Origin: MFD01275-c22 sp963705885
Lineage (GTDB): Bacteria > Actinomycetota > Actinomycetes > JACCUZ01
Reading direction: 5' to 3'
DNA length: 64,000 bases
Assembly: GCA_963705885.1 (NCBI GenBank)
Contig: OY970120.1
Span: 372,001-436,000, forward strand
In this document: in pieces, positions 16,256 through 25,984 of the stretch
How positions within the stretch are numbered: the first letter of the stretch is position 1
Layout of the letters: every line of letters starts with the position of its first letter
Translations under genes and position numbers: made by a program
The notes under the pieces: model-generated
What the model was told of the DNA's origin: nothing
Database searches by the model: none
The model's input: the letters and a program-made list of their open reading frames with translations, nothing else

Positions 16256-18808
16256 GTGCTCTTCGTGACCATCAGGGGGCTCGTCGCCCACAAGTTCCGG
16301 CTCTTCGCCACGGCCCTGGCGGTGACCCTGGGTGTCGCGTTCATGGCGGGCACCCTCGTGCTGACCGACACGGTGGGCAGGACGTTCGACGACCTGTTCG
16401 GTGACGTCTACCAGCAGACCGACGCGGTCGTGCGGGGCGAGGCGATCTTCGACGGCGGGGTCAACGTGGGGGTTCAGCGAGGCCGGCTGGACGCGTCGGT
16501 GCTCGACGCCGTCCGCGGCGTGCCCGGCGTCGCCGAGGCCCAGGGCGGGGTCTTCGGCTACGCCAGGCTGATCGGGCGCGACGGCGAGGCCCTGGGAAAC
16601 CCGGCGACAGGTGCTCCAACCATCGGGCTCAACTGGTCGGACTCGCCCCGGCTCAACCCGTTCCAGATCGTCGAGGGCGCCCCGCCCGCATCGGACGACG
16701 AGGTGGTCATCGACGCCCGGAGCGCGGAGATCGGTGACCTCGCCGTCGGCGACACCACGACCGTCCTCGTGCAGGGGCCCCCGCTGGAGGTCACGATCAG
16801 CGGAGTCGCCCGCTTCGGGAGTGTCAAGACACCAGGCGGCGCGACCGTCGTGATGTTCCGCGAGACCGTTGCCCAGGAACTCATCGCCGAGCCCGGCACG
16901 TTCGACGACATCTCCGTGGCCGGGTCGGCCGGGTTCACGCAGCGCGAGCTGGTGGCGGGCATCCGCAAGGTCCTCCCGGCCGGCACCGAGGCGGTCACCG
17001 GCGAGGCCGTGACCAAGGAGACGCAGGCCGAGGTCCGCCGTTCCCTCGCGTTCTTCAACACGTTCATGCTCGTGTTCGCGGTCGTCGCCCTGCTGGTCGG
17101 CGCCTTCATGATCTTCAACACCTTCTCCATCACCGTGGCCCAGCGCACCCGGGAGAACGGGCTGCTGCGCGCTCTCGGCGCCGGACGGCGCCAGCTCATG
17201 GCGGCGGTCCTGATCGAGGCGCTGGCCATCGGCGCCCTCGCGTCGGTGCTGGGCCTTCTCGGAGGTCTCGGCGTCGCCGCGGCGCTGCAGCTGCTGCTCA
17301 AGTCGCTCGGGATGCTCGACACCCTCGGCGGCGTGGTGTTCGCGCCGAGCACCATCGTCATCTCGATGTCCGCGGGCGTGGGGGTGACCGTCCTCGCCGC
17401 GCTCTCCCCGGCCCGGAAGGCGGCCAAGGTCCCGCCGATCGCGGCGATGCAGACGGGTCTCGCCGGCAGCACCGGCTACGGGTCCCGGCAGCGGGTGTAC
17501 GTCGGGTCTGGCGTGCTGCTGCTGGGGCTCCTGTCGCTGTTCGGCGGTCTCTTCGGGTCGGTGGACGAGGCGGTCCTGGTCGTCGGGGCCGGCGCCCTGC
17601 TGGTCTTCTTCGGCGTGTCCATCCTCGGCCGCACCGTCGCCCTCCCGCTGAGCCGCGTCATCGGGTGGCCCCTCCCCCGGCTCCGCGGTGTCACCGGAGA
17701 CATCGCCCGTGGCAACGCCATGCGCAACCCGAAGCGCACCGCCGCGAGCGCGTCGGCGCTGATGATCGGTGTCGGACTCGTGGGCTTCATCACGATCTTC
17801 GTGTCGTCGGCGAAGGCGTCCCAGAACGAGGCCATCGACGGGTCGTTCACCGGCGACATCGTCATCTCGTCCGGAGCCGGCTTCATGGGCGGCCTGGACC
17901 CCGGCCTGGCCCGGCAGGTCAACGCCCTCCCGGAGGTGGCCTACGCGACCGGCATGCGTCAGGGCTTCGCGAGCGTGGGCGGCGACGTCGAGATCGTCAC
18001 CGGCGTCAACACCGCCACGGCCTTCGACGTGATGGACATCCAGCCGATCAAGGGCCGGCCGGCCGACCTGAGCCGGTTCGGGATCGCCGTGAGCGAGGAG
18101 GTGGCCGACGCCAGGCGACTGGCCGTCGGCGACACGCTCGACGTCGCGTTCAAGGACACCGGCGCGCAGCAGCTGCGCGTGGGAATGATCTACCGGCAGG
18201 ACGCGGTGGTTGGTTCGTACCTGCTCGGCATGCCGGCGTACGAAGGGAACTTCACCACGCGCTACGACCAGCAGATCGTCGTGAAGCAGTCCCCCGACGT
18301 GTCGGCGACAGCGGCACTGGCCGCCGTCGAGCGCACCGCGAAGGCCTATCCGGGCGCCTCGGTCCTCGACCGCGAGGGGTACAAGGCGGAGCTCGCCGCG
18401 CCGTTCGACCAGATGCTGGCACTGGTCTATGCGCTCCTGGGTCTGGCGATCGTCATCGCCCTGCTGGGCATCGGCAACACGCTGGCGCTGTCCATCGTCG
18501 AGCGCACGCGGGAGATCGGGCTCCTGCGAGCCGTGGGCATGACCCGCTCCCAGCTCCGCTCGGCCATCCGATGGGAGTCGGTGATCATCGCTCTGCAGGG
18601 CACCGTCCTGGGCCTGGCGATCGGGCTGCTCTTCAGCTGGGCGCTGGTGCGCGCCCTCGACGACCAGGGCATGACGACCTTCCGGGTGCCGCTCACGAGC
18701 ATGGCCGCCATCGTCGTCCTGGCGGGGCTTGCCGGGATGCTCGCTGCGGTCGGTCCGAGCCGCCGCGCAGCCAGGCTGGACGTGCTGAGGGCAGTGGTCA
18801 GCGAGTGA
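16256..18808 (+). CDS. FtsX-like ABC transporter permease
   Basis: 850 residues from a GTG. First helix near 15-40, a large extracytoplasmic domain (about 45-265), three helices (about 268-385) in the FtsX pattern (FNTFSITVAQRTRENGLLRA), a pair of central helices, a second extracytoplasmic domain and a last set of three helices with IGNTLALSIVERTREIGLLR. The duplicated FtsX layout is typical of actinobacterial MacB-like exporters of lipids, peptides or drugs. Substrate unknown. Confidence 0.9.
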   Translation: MLFVTIRGLVAHKFRLFATALAVTLGVAFMAGTLVLTDTVGRTFDDLFGDVYQQTDAVVRGEAIFDGGVNVGVQRGRLDASVLDAVRGVPGVAEAQGGVFGYARLIGRDGEALGNPATGAPTIGLNWSDSPRLNPFQIVEGAPPASDDEVVIDARSAEIGDLAVGDTTTVLVQGPPLEVTISGVARFGSVKTPGGATVVMFRETVAQELIAEPGTFDDISVAGSAGFTQRELVAGIRKVLPAGTEAVTGEAVTKETQAEVRRSLAFFNTFMLVFAVVALLVGAFMIFNTFSITVAQRTRENGLLRALGAGRRQLMAAVLIEALAIGALASVLGLLGGLGVAAALQLLLKSLGMLDTLGGVVFAPSTIVISMSAGVGVTVLAALSPARKAAKVPPIAAMQTGLAGSTGYGSRQRVYVGSGVLLLGLLSLFGGLFGSVDEAVLVVGAGALLVFFGVSILGRTVALPLSRVIGWPLPRLRGVTGDIARGNAMRNPKRTAASASALMIGVGLVGFITIFVSSAKASQNEAIDGSFTGDIVISSGAGFMGGLDPGLARQVNALPEVAYATGMRQGFASVGGDVEIVTGVNTATAFDVMDIQPIKGRPADLSRFGIAVSEEVADARRLAVGDTLDVAFKDTGAQQLRVGMIYRQDAVVGSYLLGMPAYEGNFTTRYDQQIVVKQSPDVSATAALAAVERTAKAYPGASVLDREGYKAELAAPFDQMLALVYALLGLAIVIALLGIGNTLALSIVERTREIGLLRAVGMTRSQLRSAIRWESVIIALQGTVLGLAIGLLFSWALVRALDDQGMTTFRVPLTSMAAIVVLAGLAGMLAAVGPSRRAARLDVLRAVVSE

Positions 18809-18991
18809 CGCGAGCCGTGAGCACGGGCGGCGACGTCGCTGCCCGTCCGGGGTGCCAGTTCGCCTGGAGCGGCGGACGGCCCCACCGCGGGCATGCCCTG
18901 CGACCCGGCACTCGGGACCTTGTACCTCTGACCGTGATCCCGGTCCGCCGGGATCCTGGAACGGAAACACCAGCGAGGGAAAGGCGCCACC

Positions 18992-20404
18992 ATGAAGCCG
19001 AATCGGGTCGTTGCGTTGGTCCTGGGATGCCTGCTGCTCCTGCCGGGGGTCGCCTTGCTGGTCGGCGGTGGCGCGCTCGGCGCGGTGTACGCCTTCGGCC
19101 GGGACGACGGCTATCTCACGGCCCCTGACGTCGGGCTCACGACGTCGACCGCCGCCGTGACCGCCGAGGACATCGACCTGGTGACCGACCCCGGCTCGCC
19201 GGACTGGCTGCTGGACCGGCTGGACCTCGACGTGCGCCTGGAGGTCACCGGGCCTGCCGACGAGGCGCTCTTCGTGGGGATCGGGCCCGAGGCCGACGTC
19301 GACGCGTTCCTCTCCGGCGTCGCCCACGACGAGGTCGTCGACGTCTCCGGGGGGACGGCGGACTACCGCCGCGTCGCCGGCGGGCGGGTTGCGTCCGCTC
19401 CTGCGGACCAGGCGTTCTGGGTGGGCTCCGTCACGGGACCAGGCACCCAGCGGCTCGACTGGACCGCCGAGAGCGGGCGGTGGGCCGTGGTCGTGATGAA
19501 CGCCGACGGTTCGCCCGGGGTCACCGCCGACGCCAGCGTCGGAGGCAGGTCCGGGGCGGTCCTGCCGCTGACGCTGACCCTGCTCGGCATCGGCGTCGCG
19601 CTCACCGCCGCGGCCGTGGTGCTGCTGGTGGTCGGGGCGAGCGGCGTCCCTGCCACGGCACCGGCCGCGGGTGTCCAGGGCGAGCCTGTGCGGGACGCCG
19701 CCCTCAACCCGGTCTCGCTGGCCGCGGAGCTGGACCCGGACCTGTCGCGGTGGCAGTGGCTGGTCAAGTGGTTCCTGGCGATCCCCCACTTCGTCGCACT
19801 CGCCTTCCTGTGGCTCGCCTTCGTCGTGCTCACGGCCGTCGCCGGGGTCGCGATCCTGTTCACGGGCAGGTACCCGCGAGGCATCTTCGAGTTCAACCTC
19901 GGCGTGCTCCGCTGGACCTGGCGGGTCACCTACTACGCGACGACCGGGGGCCTGGGCACCGACCGCTACCCGCCGTTCAGCCTCGGCCCGGAGCCCGACT
20001 ACCCCGCGACGCTGGACGTCGCCTACCCGACGCGGCTGTCCAACGGCCTGGTGCTGGTCAAGTGGTGGCTCCTCGCGATCCCGCACTACCTCGTCGTCGG
20101 CGCCGTGGTCGGCGGCTCGGTGCAGGCCGGTGCTCCCGGGCTGCTCGGGGTGCTCGTGGTCATCGCCGCCGTGTGGTTGCTGGTGACCGGCCGCTACCAC
20201 CGGTCCCTGTTCGACCTCGTCGTCGGGCTGAACCGGTGGATCTACCGGGTCATCGCCTACGCCGCGCTGATGACCGACTCGTACCCGCCGTTCCGCCTGG
20301 ACCAGGGCGGTGCCGAGCCGGGCCCGGACCCCACCCCGGACCCGCCGTCTGCGCCCGACGCCGTCGACGTCCGTGGGAGCCGGCCCGCGGTGCCCGCCCC
20401 GTGA
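18992..20404 (+). CDS. DUF4389 membrane protein
   Basis: 470 residues. N-terminal helix (about 6-33), an extracytoplasmic beta-rich domain to about residue 185, a helix near 190-215, then two DUF4389 units: WLVKWFLAIPHFVALAFLW with FTGRYPRGIFEFNLG, and LVKWWLLAIPHYLVVG with TGRYHRSLFDLVVGLNRW. Each unit is followed by a DRYPPF or DSYPPF motif. The tail is Pro/Asp-rich. Function unknown. GAGGGAAAGG precedes the ATG. Close to the DUF1330 gene downstream. Confidence 0.85.
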   Translation: MKPNRVVALVLGCLLLLPGVALLVGGGALGAVYAFGRDDGYLTAPDVGLTTSTAAVTAEDIDLVTDPGSPDWLLDRLDLDVRLEVTGPADEALFVGIGPEADVDAFLSGVAHDEVVDVSGGTADYRRVAGGRVASAPADQAFWVGSVTGPGTQRLDWTAESGRWAVVVMNADGSPGVTADASVGGRSGAVLPLTLTLLGIGVALTAAAVVLLVVGASGVPATAPAAGVQGEPVRDAALNPVSLAAELDPDLSRWQWLVKWFLAIPHFVALAFLWLAFVVLTAVAGVAILFTGRYPRGIFEFNLGVLRWTWRVTYYATTGGLGTDRYPPFSLGPEPDYPATLDVAYPTRLSNGLVLVKWWLLAIPHYLVVGAVVGGSVQAGAPGLLGVLVVIAAVWLLVTGRYHRSLFDLVVGLNRWIYRVIAYAALMTDSYPPFRLDQGGAEPGPDPTPDPPSAPDAVDVRGSRPAVPAP

Positions 20405-20429
20405 CGGCGCCACCTGCAAGGATGCAGAG

Positions 20430-20723
20430 GTGGCACGGGCCTACTGGATCAACACCTTCACCGCCGTCCACGACCGCGAGAAGCTGGACCGCTACGTCGA
20501 GCTGGCGGGGCCGGCGATGCGGGCAGCCGGGGGCCGCTTCCTCGCCCGTGGCAACCCCGCGCACGCCTTCGAGGCCGGCACCACGGAGCGCACGACCCTG
20601 ATCGAGTTCAACAGCGTGGAGGCGGCCGTTGCTGCCTACCACAGCCCCGGCTACCAACGGGCGCTGGCGGCGCTCGGCGACGGGGCCGAGCGCGAGATCC
20701 GGATCATCGAGGGCGTCGACTGA
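20430..20723 (+). CDS. DUF1330 family protein
   Basis: 97 residues from GTG 20430. RAYWINTFTAVHDREKLDRY, GGRFLARGNP, TLIEFNSVEAAVAAYHSPGY and ALGDGAEREIRIIEGVD follow the compact ferredoxin-like DUF1330 fold, which has no established enzymatic role. Lies 26 bases after the DUF4389 gene on the same strand. Confidence 0.88.
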   Translation: MARAYWINTFTAVHDREKLDRYVELAGPAMRAAGGRFLARGNPAHAFEAGTTERTTLIEFNSVEAAVAAYHSPGYQRALAALGDGAEREIRIIEGVD

Positions 20724-20741
20724 CGGCATCGGCGCCGCGCA

Positions 20742-20755
20742 GGGCCGAAGGTCCC
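20742..20755 (+). promoter_or_regulatory. Possible DosR-like box
   Basis: GGGCCGAAGGTCCC has the 5-4-5 spacing of a DosR site and matches 11 of 14 core positions. It lies about 93 bases before the ATG of the membrane protein that heads the hydrolase/nitroreductase genes. Unproven. Confidence 0.33.
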
Positions 20756-20847
20756 GGCACTGAGGGTCCGCCGCCCGCTGAACGGCGTGCCGGTCGCGAC
20801 AGATGCTTGGCGTGAACCAGGATCCGGCCCACCAGCGGGGAGCGAGC

Positions 20848-21762
20848 ATGGCTGCCGAGACACCGGTGCGGGCACGCCCCTCCGGGAGGCCGCCGACCGC
20901 ATCTCGTCGACCCGACCTCGCGCGCGTTGCCCTCGCCGGTCTGCTGCTGCTCCTCGCCGGGGGGATGGCGGCCGTCTCGGCCCTCGGCCCGGTCGGGCTC
21001 GACCTCCTGCAGCACCGCACCTCGGACACCACGCTGAACCAGCTCCGGGGCAGCGACGCCGCAGTCCTGCTCGCGATCGCACCGCTGACCCTCGTGGCCG
21101 CGGTGCTCGTCCGCCGGCGCCACCCGGCGGCACCGTTGCTCGCGACCGGCATCGGCGCCTACGCGGTCTACACCTACGCGCAGGTCGTGATCGGCCAGGA
21201 GTACCTGGACCTGCCGGGCAACGTCGAGCGCTTCTTCCCCCTGCTGCTGGCCGTGTTCGTGACGGCCGAGGCCTGCGTCGTGCTCGGGTGGCGGCTGGTG
21301 CCGCGCGACCTGCCCGCGCTGTCACCCTCACTGCGGCGTACGACGGGCATCGCACTGCTGGCCGTCGCGGCCTTCCTCGTGCTCGGCCTGCACCTGCGAT
21401 CGATGGTCACCGCCTGGACCGACCCGACGGCCCTCACGGAGTACGCGTCGAGCCCGACTCCCTTCTGGCTGGTGAAGCTGATGGACCTCGGCGTCGTCGT
21501 GCCGCTGGCGCTGGCCACCGGCGTCGGGCTGCTGCGCGCGTCGGCGTGGGCGATCCGCGTCATGTACCCGCTGCTCACGGCCTACACGTGTCTGGCCGTC
21601 TCGGTCGCGGCGATGGCGGTCGTGATGGCCGTCCGCGACGACCCGGACGCGTCCGTCGCGCTCGTCGCCGGGTTCGCCGGGTTCGCCCTGCTGTTCTCCG
21701 CCCTCACCGCCGCGGCCTACCGACCGCTGTTCCGGCAACGAGCCGAAGGAGATACGCCATGA
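20848..21762 (+). CDS. Hypothetical polytopic membrane protein
   Basis: 304 residues from ATG 20848 (GGGGAG upstream; an in-frame ATG 45 bases earlier is less likely). About seven hydrophobic helices: near residues 30-50, 75-92, 98-118, 135-155, 170-187, 220-245 and 260-290. No catalytic motif seen. It overlaps the membrane-anchored hydrolase gene by ATGA, so the two are probably co-translated and may work together. No family recognised. Confidence 0.75.
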   Translation: MAAETPVRARPSGRPPTASRRPDLARVALAGLLLLLAGGMAAVSALGPVGLDLLQHRTSDTTLNQLRGSDAAVLLAIAPLTLVAAVLVRRRHPAAPLLATGIGAYAVYTYAQVVIGQEYLDLPGNVERFFPLLLAVFVTAEACVVLGWRLVPRDLPALSPSLRRTTGIALLAVAAFLVLGLHLRSMVTAWTDPTALTEYASSPTPFWLVKLMDLGVVVPLALATGVGLLRASAWAIRVMYPLLTAYTCLAVSVAAMAVVMAVRDDPDASVALVAGFAGFALLFSALTAAAYRPLFRQRAEGDTP

Positions 21763-23318
21763 CCGCCCGGGTGCAGGACCAGAGGCCGCCGGCCGGTCCC
21801 TCGGCAGGCCCGCGGCCACGACGGACCCGGCCTCTCCTCCCCGTCGACCGCCGGCTCGGGGTGGGTCTCGCGGTCGGCATCGCCTTGGCGTCGGGACTGC
21901 TCGCCGGATGGTGGACACCCCGCGGGCCGCTGACCACCGGGCAGGCCCTCGCGTCGATGGGCATCGGCCTGGCGGTGGGTGCGGCCGCCGGCATGTTGAC
22001 CCGCTCCCGGTGGTCGATGCTGCTCGCCCCGGCAGTGTTCGTGACGGTCGTCGAGCTGACCCGGCTCGGCACCGACGGGCCGACGGTCGACGGCCTGCAC
22101 GCCAGCACGTACGGGCTGCTCGCGCTCGCGGTCGGTCGCGGCGTCCACGGGCTGCTCACGGTCCTGCCGATGATGCTCGGGGCATCGCTCGGCGCGGCCC
22201 TTGCGCGCCGCACCGGGCCGGGGACGCGGCCGACGCGCCGCGCCCGCACCGGCACCGTCGTTCGACGGTCAGTGGCCGGCCTCACCGCCGTCGTCCTGCT
22301 CGTCCTGGCGGCCGCGATCGCCCGCCCGGCGAGCACGCCGCCCATCACCGACGCCGGCGGGAGCACCGTGCCCGGCAGCGTGGCCGAGCTGACCCGGGTC
22401 GACGTCAACGGGCACGACCTCGCGATGATGATCCGCGGCCACAGTGTCGAGAACCCGGTGCTGCTCTTCCTCGCCGGCGGGCCTGGCGGCACCGAGCTCG
22501 GCGCGATGCGCCACCACGGCGAGGCCCTGGAGCGCGACTTCACGGTCGTGACCTGGGACCAGCGCGGCACCGGCCGCTCGTACGACGCACTCGACCCGAT
22601 CTCGACGCTCACCCTGGAGGGGGCGGTCGAGGACACGCTCGCGGTCAGCCGGTACCTGCGGGACCGGTTCGACCAGGACGAGATCTACCTGGTCGGCCAG
22701 TCCTGGGGCACCCTGCTCGGTGTGCTGGCCGCCCGGCAGCAGCCCGGGCTCTACCGGGCGTTCGTCGGCACCGGTCAGATGGTCAGCCCCCGGGAGACCG
22801 ACCGGATCTTCTACGAGGACACGCTGGCCTGGGCCCGGCGGACGGGCAACGACGGCCTGGTCGAGACCCTGGAGTCGAGCGGACCCCCGCCGTACGCCAG
22901 CATCCTGGACTACGAGCCGGCCCTCTCCTACGAGCAGGAGGTCTACCCATACGACCACAGCGGCAACGCCGAGGGGCAGGGCCAGATGGCCGAGGGGATC
23001 CTCGTCGGGGAGTACTCCTTGCTCGACAGGCTGCACAACCTCGCCGGGTTCCTCGACACGTTCTCGGTCCTCTACCCGCAGATCCAGGGCGTCGACCTCC
23101 GCGCCGACGCCGCGAGCCTCGACGTGCCGGTCTACCTGTTCCAGGGAGCGCACGAGGCCCGCGGCCGCGCGGAGCCGGCCGAGGAGTGGTTCGCGATGCT
23201 CGACGCGCCGCGCAAGCAGATGGCGGTCGCCGACACGTCCGGTCACCGGCCGCTGTGGGAGCAGCCAGCCGCGTTCCACCGCTTCATGACCCGCGTCGTG
23301 CTCGAGAACGAAGGCTGA
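21759..23318 (+). CDS. Membrane-anchored alpha/beta hydrolase (proline iminopeptidase-like)
   Basis: 519 residues. The first 190 residues hold about five hydrophobic helices and a basic linker. The hydrolase domain begins near 205: LFLAGGPGGTELGAMRHHG (oxyanion loop), WDQRGTGRSYD, then the nucleophile elbow VGQSWGTLLG with Ser315, and a C-terminal TSGHRPLWEQ carrying the His. Where homologues usually have an Asp (GRHD), this has FQGAHEARGR, so Glu may serve as the acid. Substrate unknown; probably acts outside the membrane. Confidence 0.82.
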   Translation: MTARVQDQRPPAGPSAGPRPRRTRPLLPVDRRLGVGLAVGIALASGLLAGWWTPRGPLTTGQALASMGIGLAVGAAAGMLTRSRWSMLLAPAVFVTVVELTRLGTDGPTVDGLHASTYGLLALAVGRGVHGLLTVLPMMLGASLGAALARRTGPGTRPTRRARTGTVVRRSVAGLTAVVLLVLAAAIARPASTPPITDAGGSTVPGSVAELTRVDVNGHDLAMMIRGHSVENPVLLFLAGGPGGTELGAMRHHGEALERDFTVVTWDQRGTGRSYDALDPISTLTLEGAVEDTLAVSRYLRDRFDQDEIYLVGQSWGTLLGVLAARQQPGLYRAFVGTGQMVSPRETDRIFYEDTLAWARRTGNDGLVETLESSGPPPYASILDYEPALSYEQEVYPYDHSGNAEGQGQMAEGILVGEYSLLDRLHNLAGFLDTFSVLYPQIQGVDLRADAASLDVPVYLFQGAHEARGRAEPAEEWFAMLDAPRKQMAVADTSGHRPLWEQPAAFHRFMTRVVLENEG

Positions 23319-23321
23319 GCC

Positions 23322-24311
23322 ATGACTGCTTCGCTCACCGCGCAGAGACCGTTCGCGACGTTGGTGGGCGATGCCGTACGCGCGCCCTCCTCGCACAACA
23401 CCCAGCCGTGGCGGTTCAGCGCCGACGGGAACACGGTGCAGCTGTACGCGGACAGGGCCCGCGCGCTCCCGGTGAACGATCCGGACGACCGGGAGCTGGT
23501 GATCAGCTGCGGCGCTGCACTGGGCAACCTGGTCGTGTCGGCGGCGCACCACGGATGGGCCGCGGAGATCCACACCCCCCGAGATGACCACCCGGACCAT
23601 CTGGCGACCGTGACTCTGACGCCCGTGGCGGCGGGCACGGTCCCAGAGGCGACGCTGTGGCCGGCGATCGTCGCGCGCCGGACCCACCGCCAGCCCTTCG
23701 CGGAGCGACGTGTGCCCGACGAGCTGGTCGCGGCTCTGACGGACGCGGCGGCAGCGGACGGGACGTGGACACACGTACTCGATGCGTCGCAACGTCCGCT
23801 GGTGGCCGACCTCGTGGCCGAGGGGGACCGGATCCAGTTCGGCGACCCCCGCTGGCGGCGCGAGCTGGCGGGTTGGATGCGGCCACGGCGAACGGGAGAC
23901 GGTCTCACGGTGCCACCGATCGTCGGGGCGATGACCCGACTGGTCGTGGCACACGCGACCCTTGGTCGTCGCATGGGGCGCAGGGACGCGGCGCTCACCA
24001 CGACCGCGCCCCTCGTGATCGTCCTGGGCACGGACGGCGACGACGCCGGATCCTGGCTGCGACTGGGGAGCACCATGCAGCGGCTGTTGCTGACCGCTGC
24101 TTCCTCCGGACTGCAGGCCGGCTTCGTCAACCAGCCCTGCCAGGTCCGCTCGCTGCGGCCGGAGCTCGGCCGGCTTCTCGGCCGGGACCACCCGCAGGTC
24201 GTGCTGCGGCTGGGGTTCTCGCGCGGCGCTCGGACACCCTCGCCCCGGCGTGACGTCGGCGAGGTGCTGGAGCAGGCAGGGGGCTCGGGCATCGAGGGCC
24301 GGTCGCCGTGA
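23322..24311 (+). CDS. Acg-like FMN-binding nitroreductase family protein
   Basis: 329 residues in two tandem nitroreductase-like halves. RAPSSHNTQPWRF is the FMN-binding signature near the N-terminus, ARRTHRQPFAERRVP follows, and the C-terminal half has GLQAGFVNQPCQVRSLRPEL. This is the pattern of Rv2032 (Acg), a DosR-controlled protein with little classical nitroreductase activity that may sequester flavin. Lies 3 bases after the hydrolase and overlaps the next gene. Confidence 0.85.
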   Translation: MTASLTAQRPFATLVGDAVRAPSSHNTQPWRFSADGNTVQLYADRARALPVNDPDDRELVISCGAALGNLVVSAAHHGWAAEIHTPRDDHPDHLATVTLTPVAAGTVPEATLWPAIVARRTHRQPFAERRVPDELVAALTDAAAADGTWTHVLDASQRPLVADLVAEGDRIQFGDPRWRRELAGWMRPRRTGDGLTVPPIVGAMTRLVVAHATLGRRMGRRDAALTTTAPLVIVLGTDGDDAGSWLRLGSTMQRLLLTAASSGLQAGFVNQPCQVRSLRPELGRLLGRDHPQVVLRLGFSRGARTPSPRRDVGEVLEQAGGSGIEGRSP

Positions 24312-24941
24312 CGACGGCCGCGACCCGGGCTCGACGGCGCGACGCGGCGTCGGTCGACCTGTACTGGATCCCGCTCGGGGCCGGGCGCAGCGTCGTCCGA
24401 CCCAGCGGCCGGTTGTTCGAGTCGCTCTCGGCGCGTCGGGCGCGCCGTCCCCGGTGCGACCTCTACCACGCCGCCCTGGAGGTCACCGTGCGCGGCGAGC
24501 GGTTCGCCATCGAGATGACCCCGGCCTGGGGCAGCGACCGCGGCGACCGCGGCGTCGTCAGCGAGGGACCGGTCGGCCTCAGGTGGCTGGGCCGCTCGCG
24601 GCTGTTCCGCTACGAGGTCCGCCGGTGGCGAGACGGCGTCATCCCCGACCTCGCATATGCCATCGGCGGCCGGCACCGCCTGGCCGACGACCCGGGCCGG
24701 GCCGGGCAGTTGCTCGACCTCGTTCCGGCGTTCCCCGTCGCCACCTGGGGCCGCGACGAGCTGAGCACGGGCGACATGTGGAACTCGAACTCGCTCGTCG
24801 CGTGGTTGCTCACCCGTGCGGCGGTTCGCCATCGACCGCGCGGGTCTCCCCCCGAACGGCCGCGCTCCGGGCTGGTCGGCGGGACTCCTCGTCGCCGGAC
24901 GGGAGACATCGTCGGCCGACGTCTCCGCGGAACCGTCCTAG
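24308..24941 (+). pseudogene. Conserved hypothetical protein, apparently frameshifted near its end
   Basis: Starts at a GTG overlapping the nitroreductase gene. The first frame gives about 170 residues ending in a conserved-looking GDMWNSNSLVAWLLTRA. After about 24,820 the sense shifts to the next frame, which reads AIDRAGLPPNGRAPGWSAGL and stops at 24941. One extra base between about 24,811 and 24,828 explains this. If translated as is, the protein runs on in a low-sense Arg-rich frame antisense to the dehydrogenase gene. Function unknown. Confidence 0.6.
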
Positions 24942-24976
24942 GCGATGGCGGTGATGCACCCGCGCCGCACGCCCGC

Positions 24977-25984
24977 TCAGGTCGTCGCGGCCCGCGCGGG
25001 CTGGACCTGCACCTTTCGGCCGATGCCCTGCTGGAACTGCTCGAGCGTCTTCGGGTAGTTCTCGAGGTCCAGTCGGTCGCTGATGAAGACCTCGGGGTCC
25101 AGGACCCCGGCCTGGAACAGCTCACCGGCCCGCTCGAAGCTGTGCAGCACCGCCATCGACCCGACGATGCGGATCTCCTGGTTGTAGATCCGGAACGGTG
25201 ACCACCGGGCGACAGCCTTCTCGGCCGACACCCCGAACTGCTGGAAGGTCCCGCCCGGTCCGACGCGGTCGAGACCGTCCTCGATGGCCGCGACGACCCC
25301 GGTGCAGTCGATGACCACGTCCCAGCCGCGGGGCCGGTCGAGCTCGTCGGCGCTCGCGACGGTGGCTGAGCAGCCCAGCAGCTCGGCCGTCTCGAGCCGG
25401 GTCGGGTTCAGGTCGACCATGCTGACGCTGGCTGCCCCGGCCCGCTTGGCCAGCTCCATCATCATCAGCCCCATCGTGCCGGCCCCGTAGATCAGGTAGT
25501 GGTCGCCCAGCTGTGGCTGCAGCACGTCGAAGCCACGGACCGCGCAGGACAGGGGCTCGATGAGTGCGGCGTCGGCGGGCGAGACACCATCGGCGAGCCG
25601 GAAGCAGTTCGCGACCGGGGCCACGGCGAACTCGGCCGCGCCGCCCGCCGTGGAGACGCCGATGGCGGCCCAGCGCTCGCACAGGTTCCCGCGTCCGCGC
25701 CGGCACTGGTAGCACTCACCGCAGTACAGGGACGGGTCCACGGCGACCCGGTCGCCGTTCACGAGCTCGGTGACGTCCTTCCCCACCGCGACGACCTCGC
25801 CGGCGAACTCGTGCCCGGGGACGATCGGGAGGGTGGGGGCGAACTCGCCGTCGAGGATGTGCAGGTCGGTGCCGCAGATGCCGCAGCCGGCCACGGCCAC
25901 GACGACGTCGCGCGGCCCCGGCGAGGGGTCCGGCACAGTGGCGACCTCGACCTCTCCCGGCGCCGTGATGACCGCCGCCCTCAC
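24977..25984 (-). CDS. Zinc-dependent medium-chain alcohol/polyol dehydrogenase
   Basis: 335 residues from GTG 25984. Catalytic zinc motif CGICGTDLHI with GHEFAGEV, structural zinc loop CGECYQCRRGRGNLC, and the Rossmann motif YGAGTMGLMMMELAKRAGA. It most resembles sorbitol/threonine-type dehydrogenases and would oxidise a secondary alcohol or polyol with NAD(P)+. Its start overlaps the stop of an ABC permease remnant, so it once belonged to a sugar-alcohol uptake operon. Substrate not determinable. Confidence 0.88.
   Translation of the reverse strand: MRAAVITAPGEVEVATVPDPSPGPRDVVVAVAGCGICGTDLHILDGEFAPTLPIVPGHEFAGEVVAVGKDVTELVNGDRVAVDPSLYCGECYQCRRGRGNLCERWAAIGVSTAGGAAEFAVAPVANCFRLADGVSPADAALIEPLSCAVRGFDVLQPQLGDHYLIYGAGTMGLMMMELAKRAGAASVSMVDLNPTRLETAELLGCSATVASADELDRPRGWDVVIDCTGVVAAIEDGLDRVGPGGTFQQFGVSAEKAVARWSPFRIYNQEIRIVGSMAVLHSFERAGELFQAGVLDPEVFISDRLDLENYPKTLEQFQQGIGRKVQVQPARAATT

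Noticed and set aside
18928..18947. DosR-like half-site GGGACCTTG before the DUF4389 gene
   Set aside because: Only one half matches well (9 of 14 core positions), so it is not listed as a site.
15392..20419. Very long reverse-strand open frame across the ABC transporter and DUF4389 genes
   Set aside because: It is the low-complexity Arg/Gly/Asp-rich shadow of real plus-strand genes, produced by high G+C third positions; no domain is recognisable.
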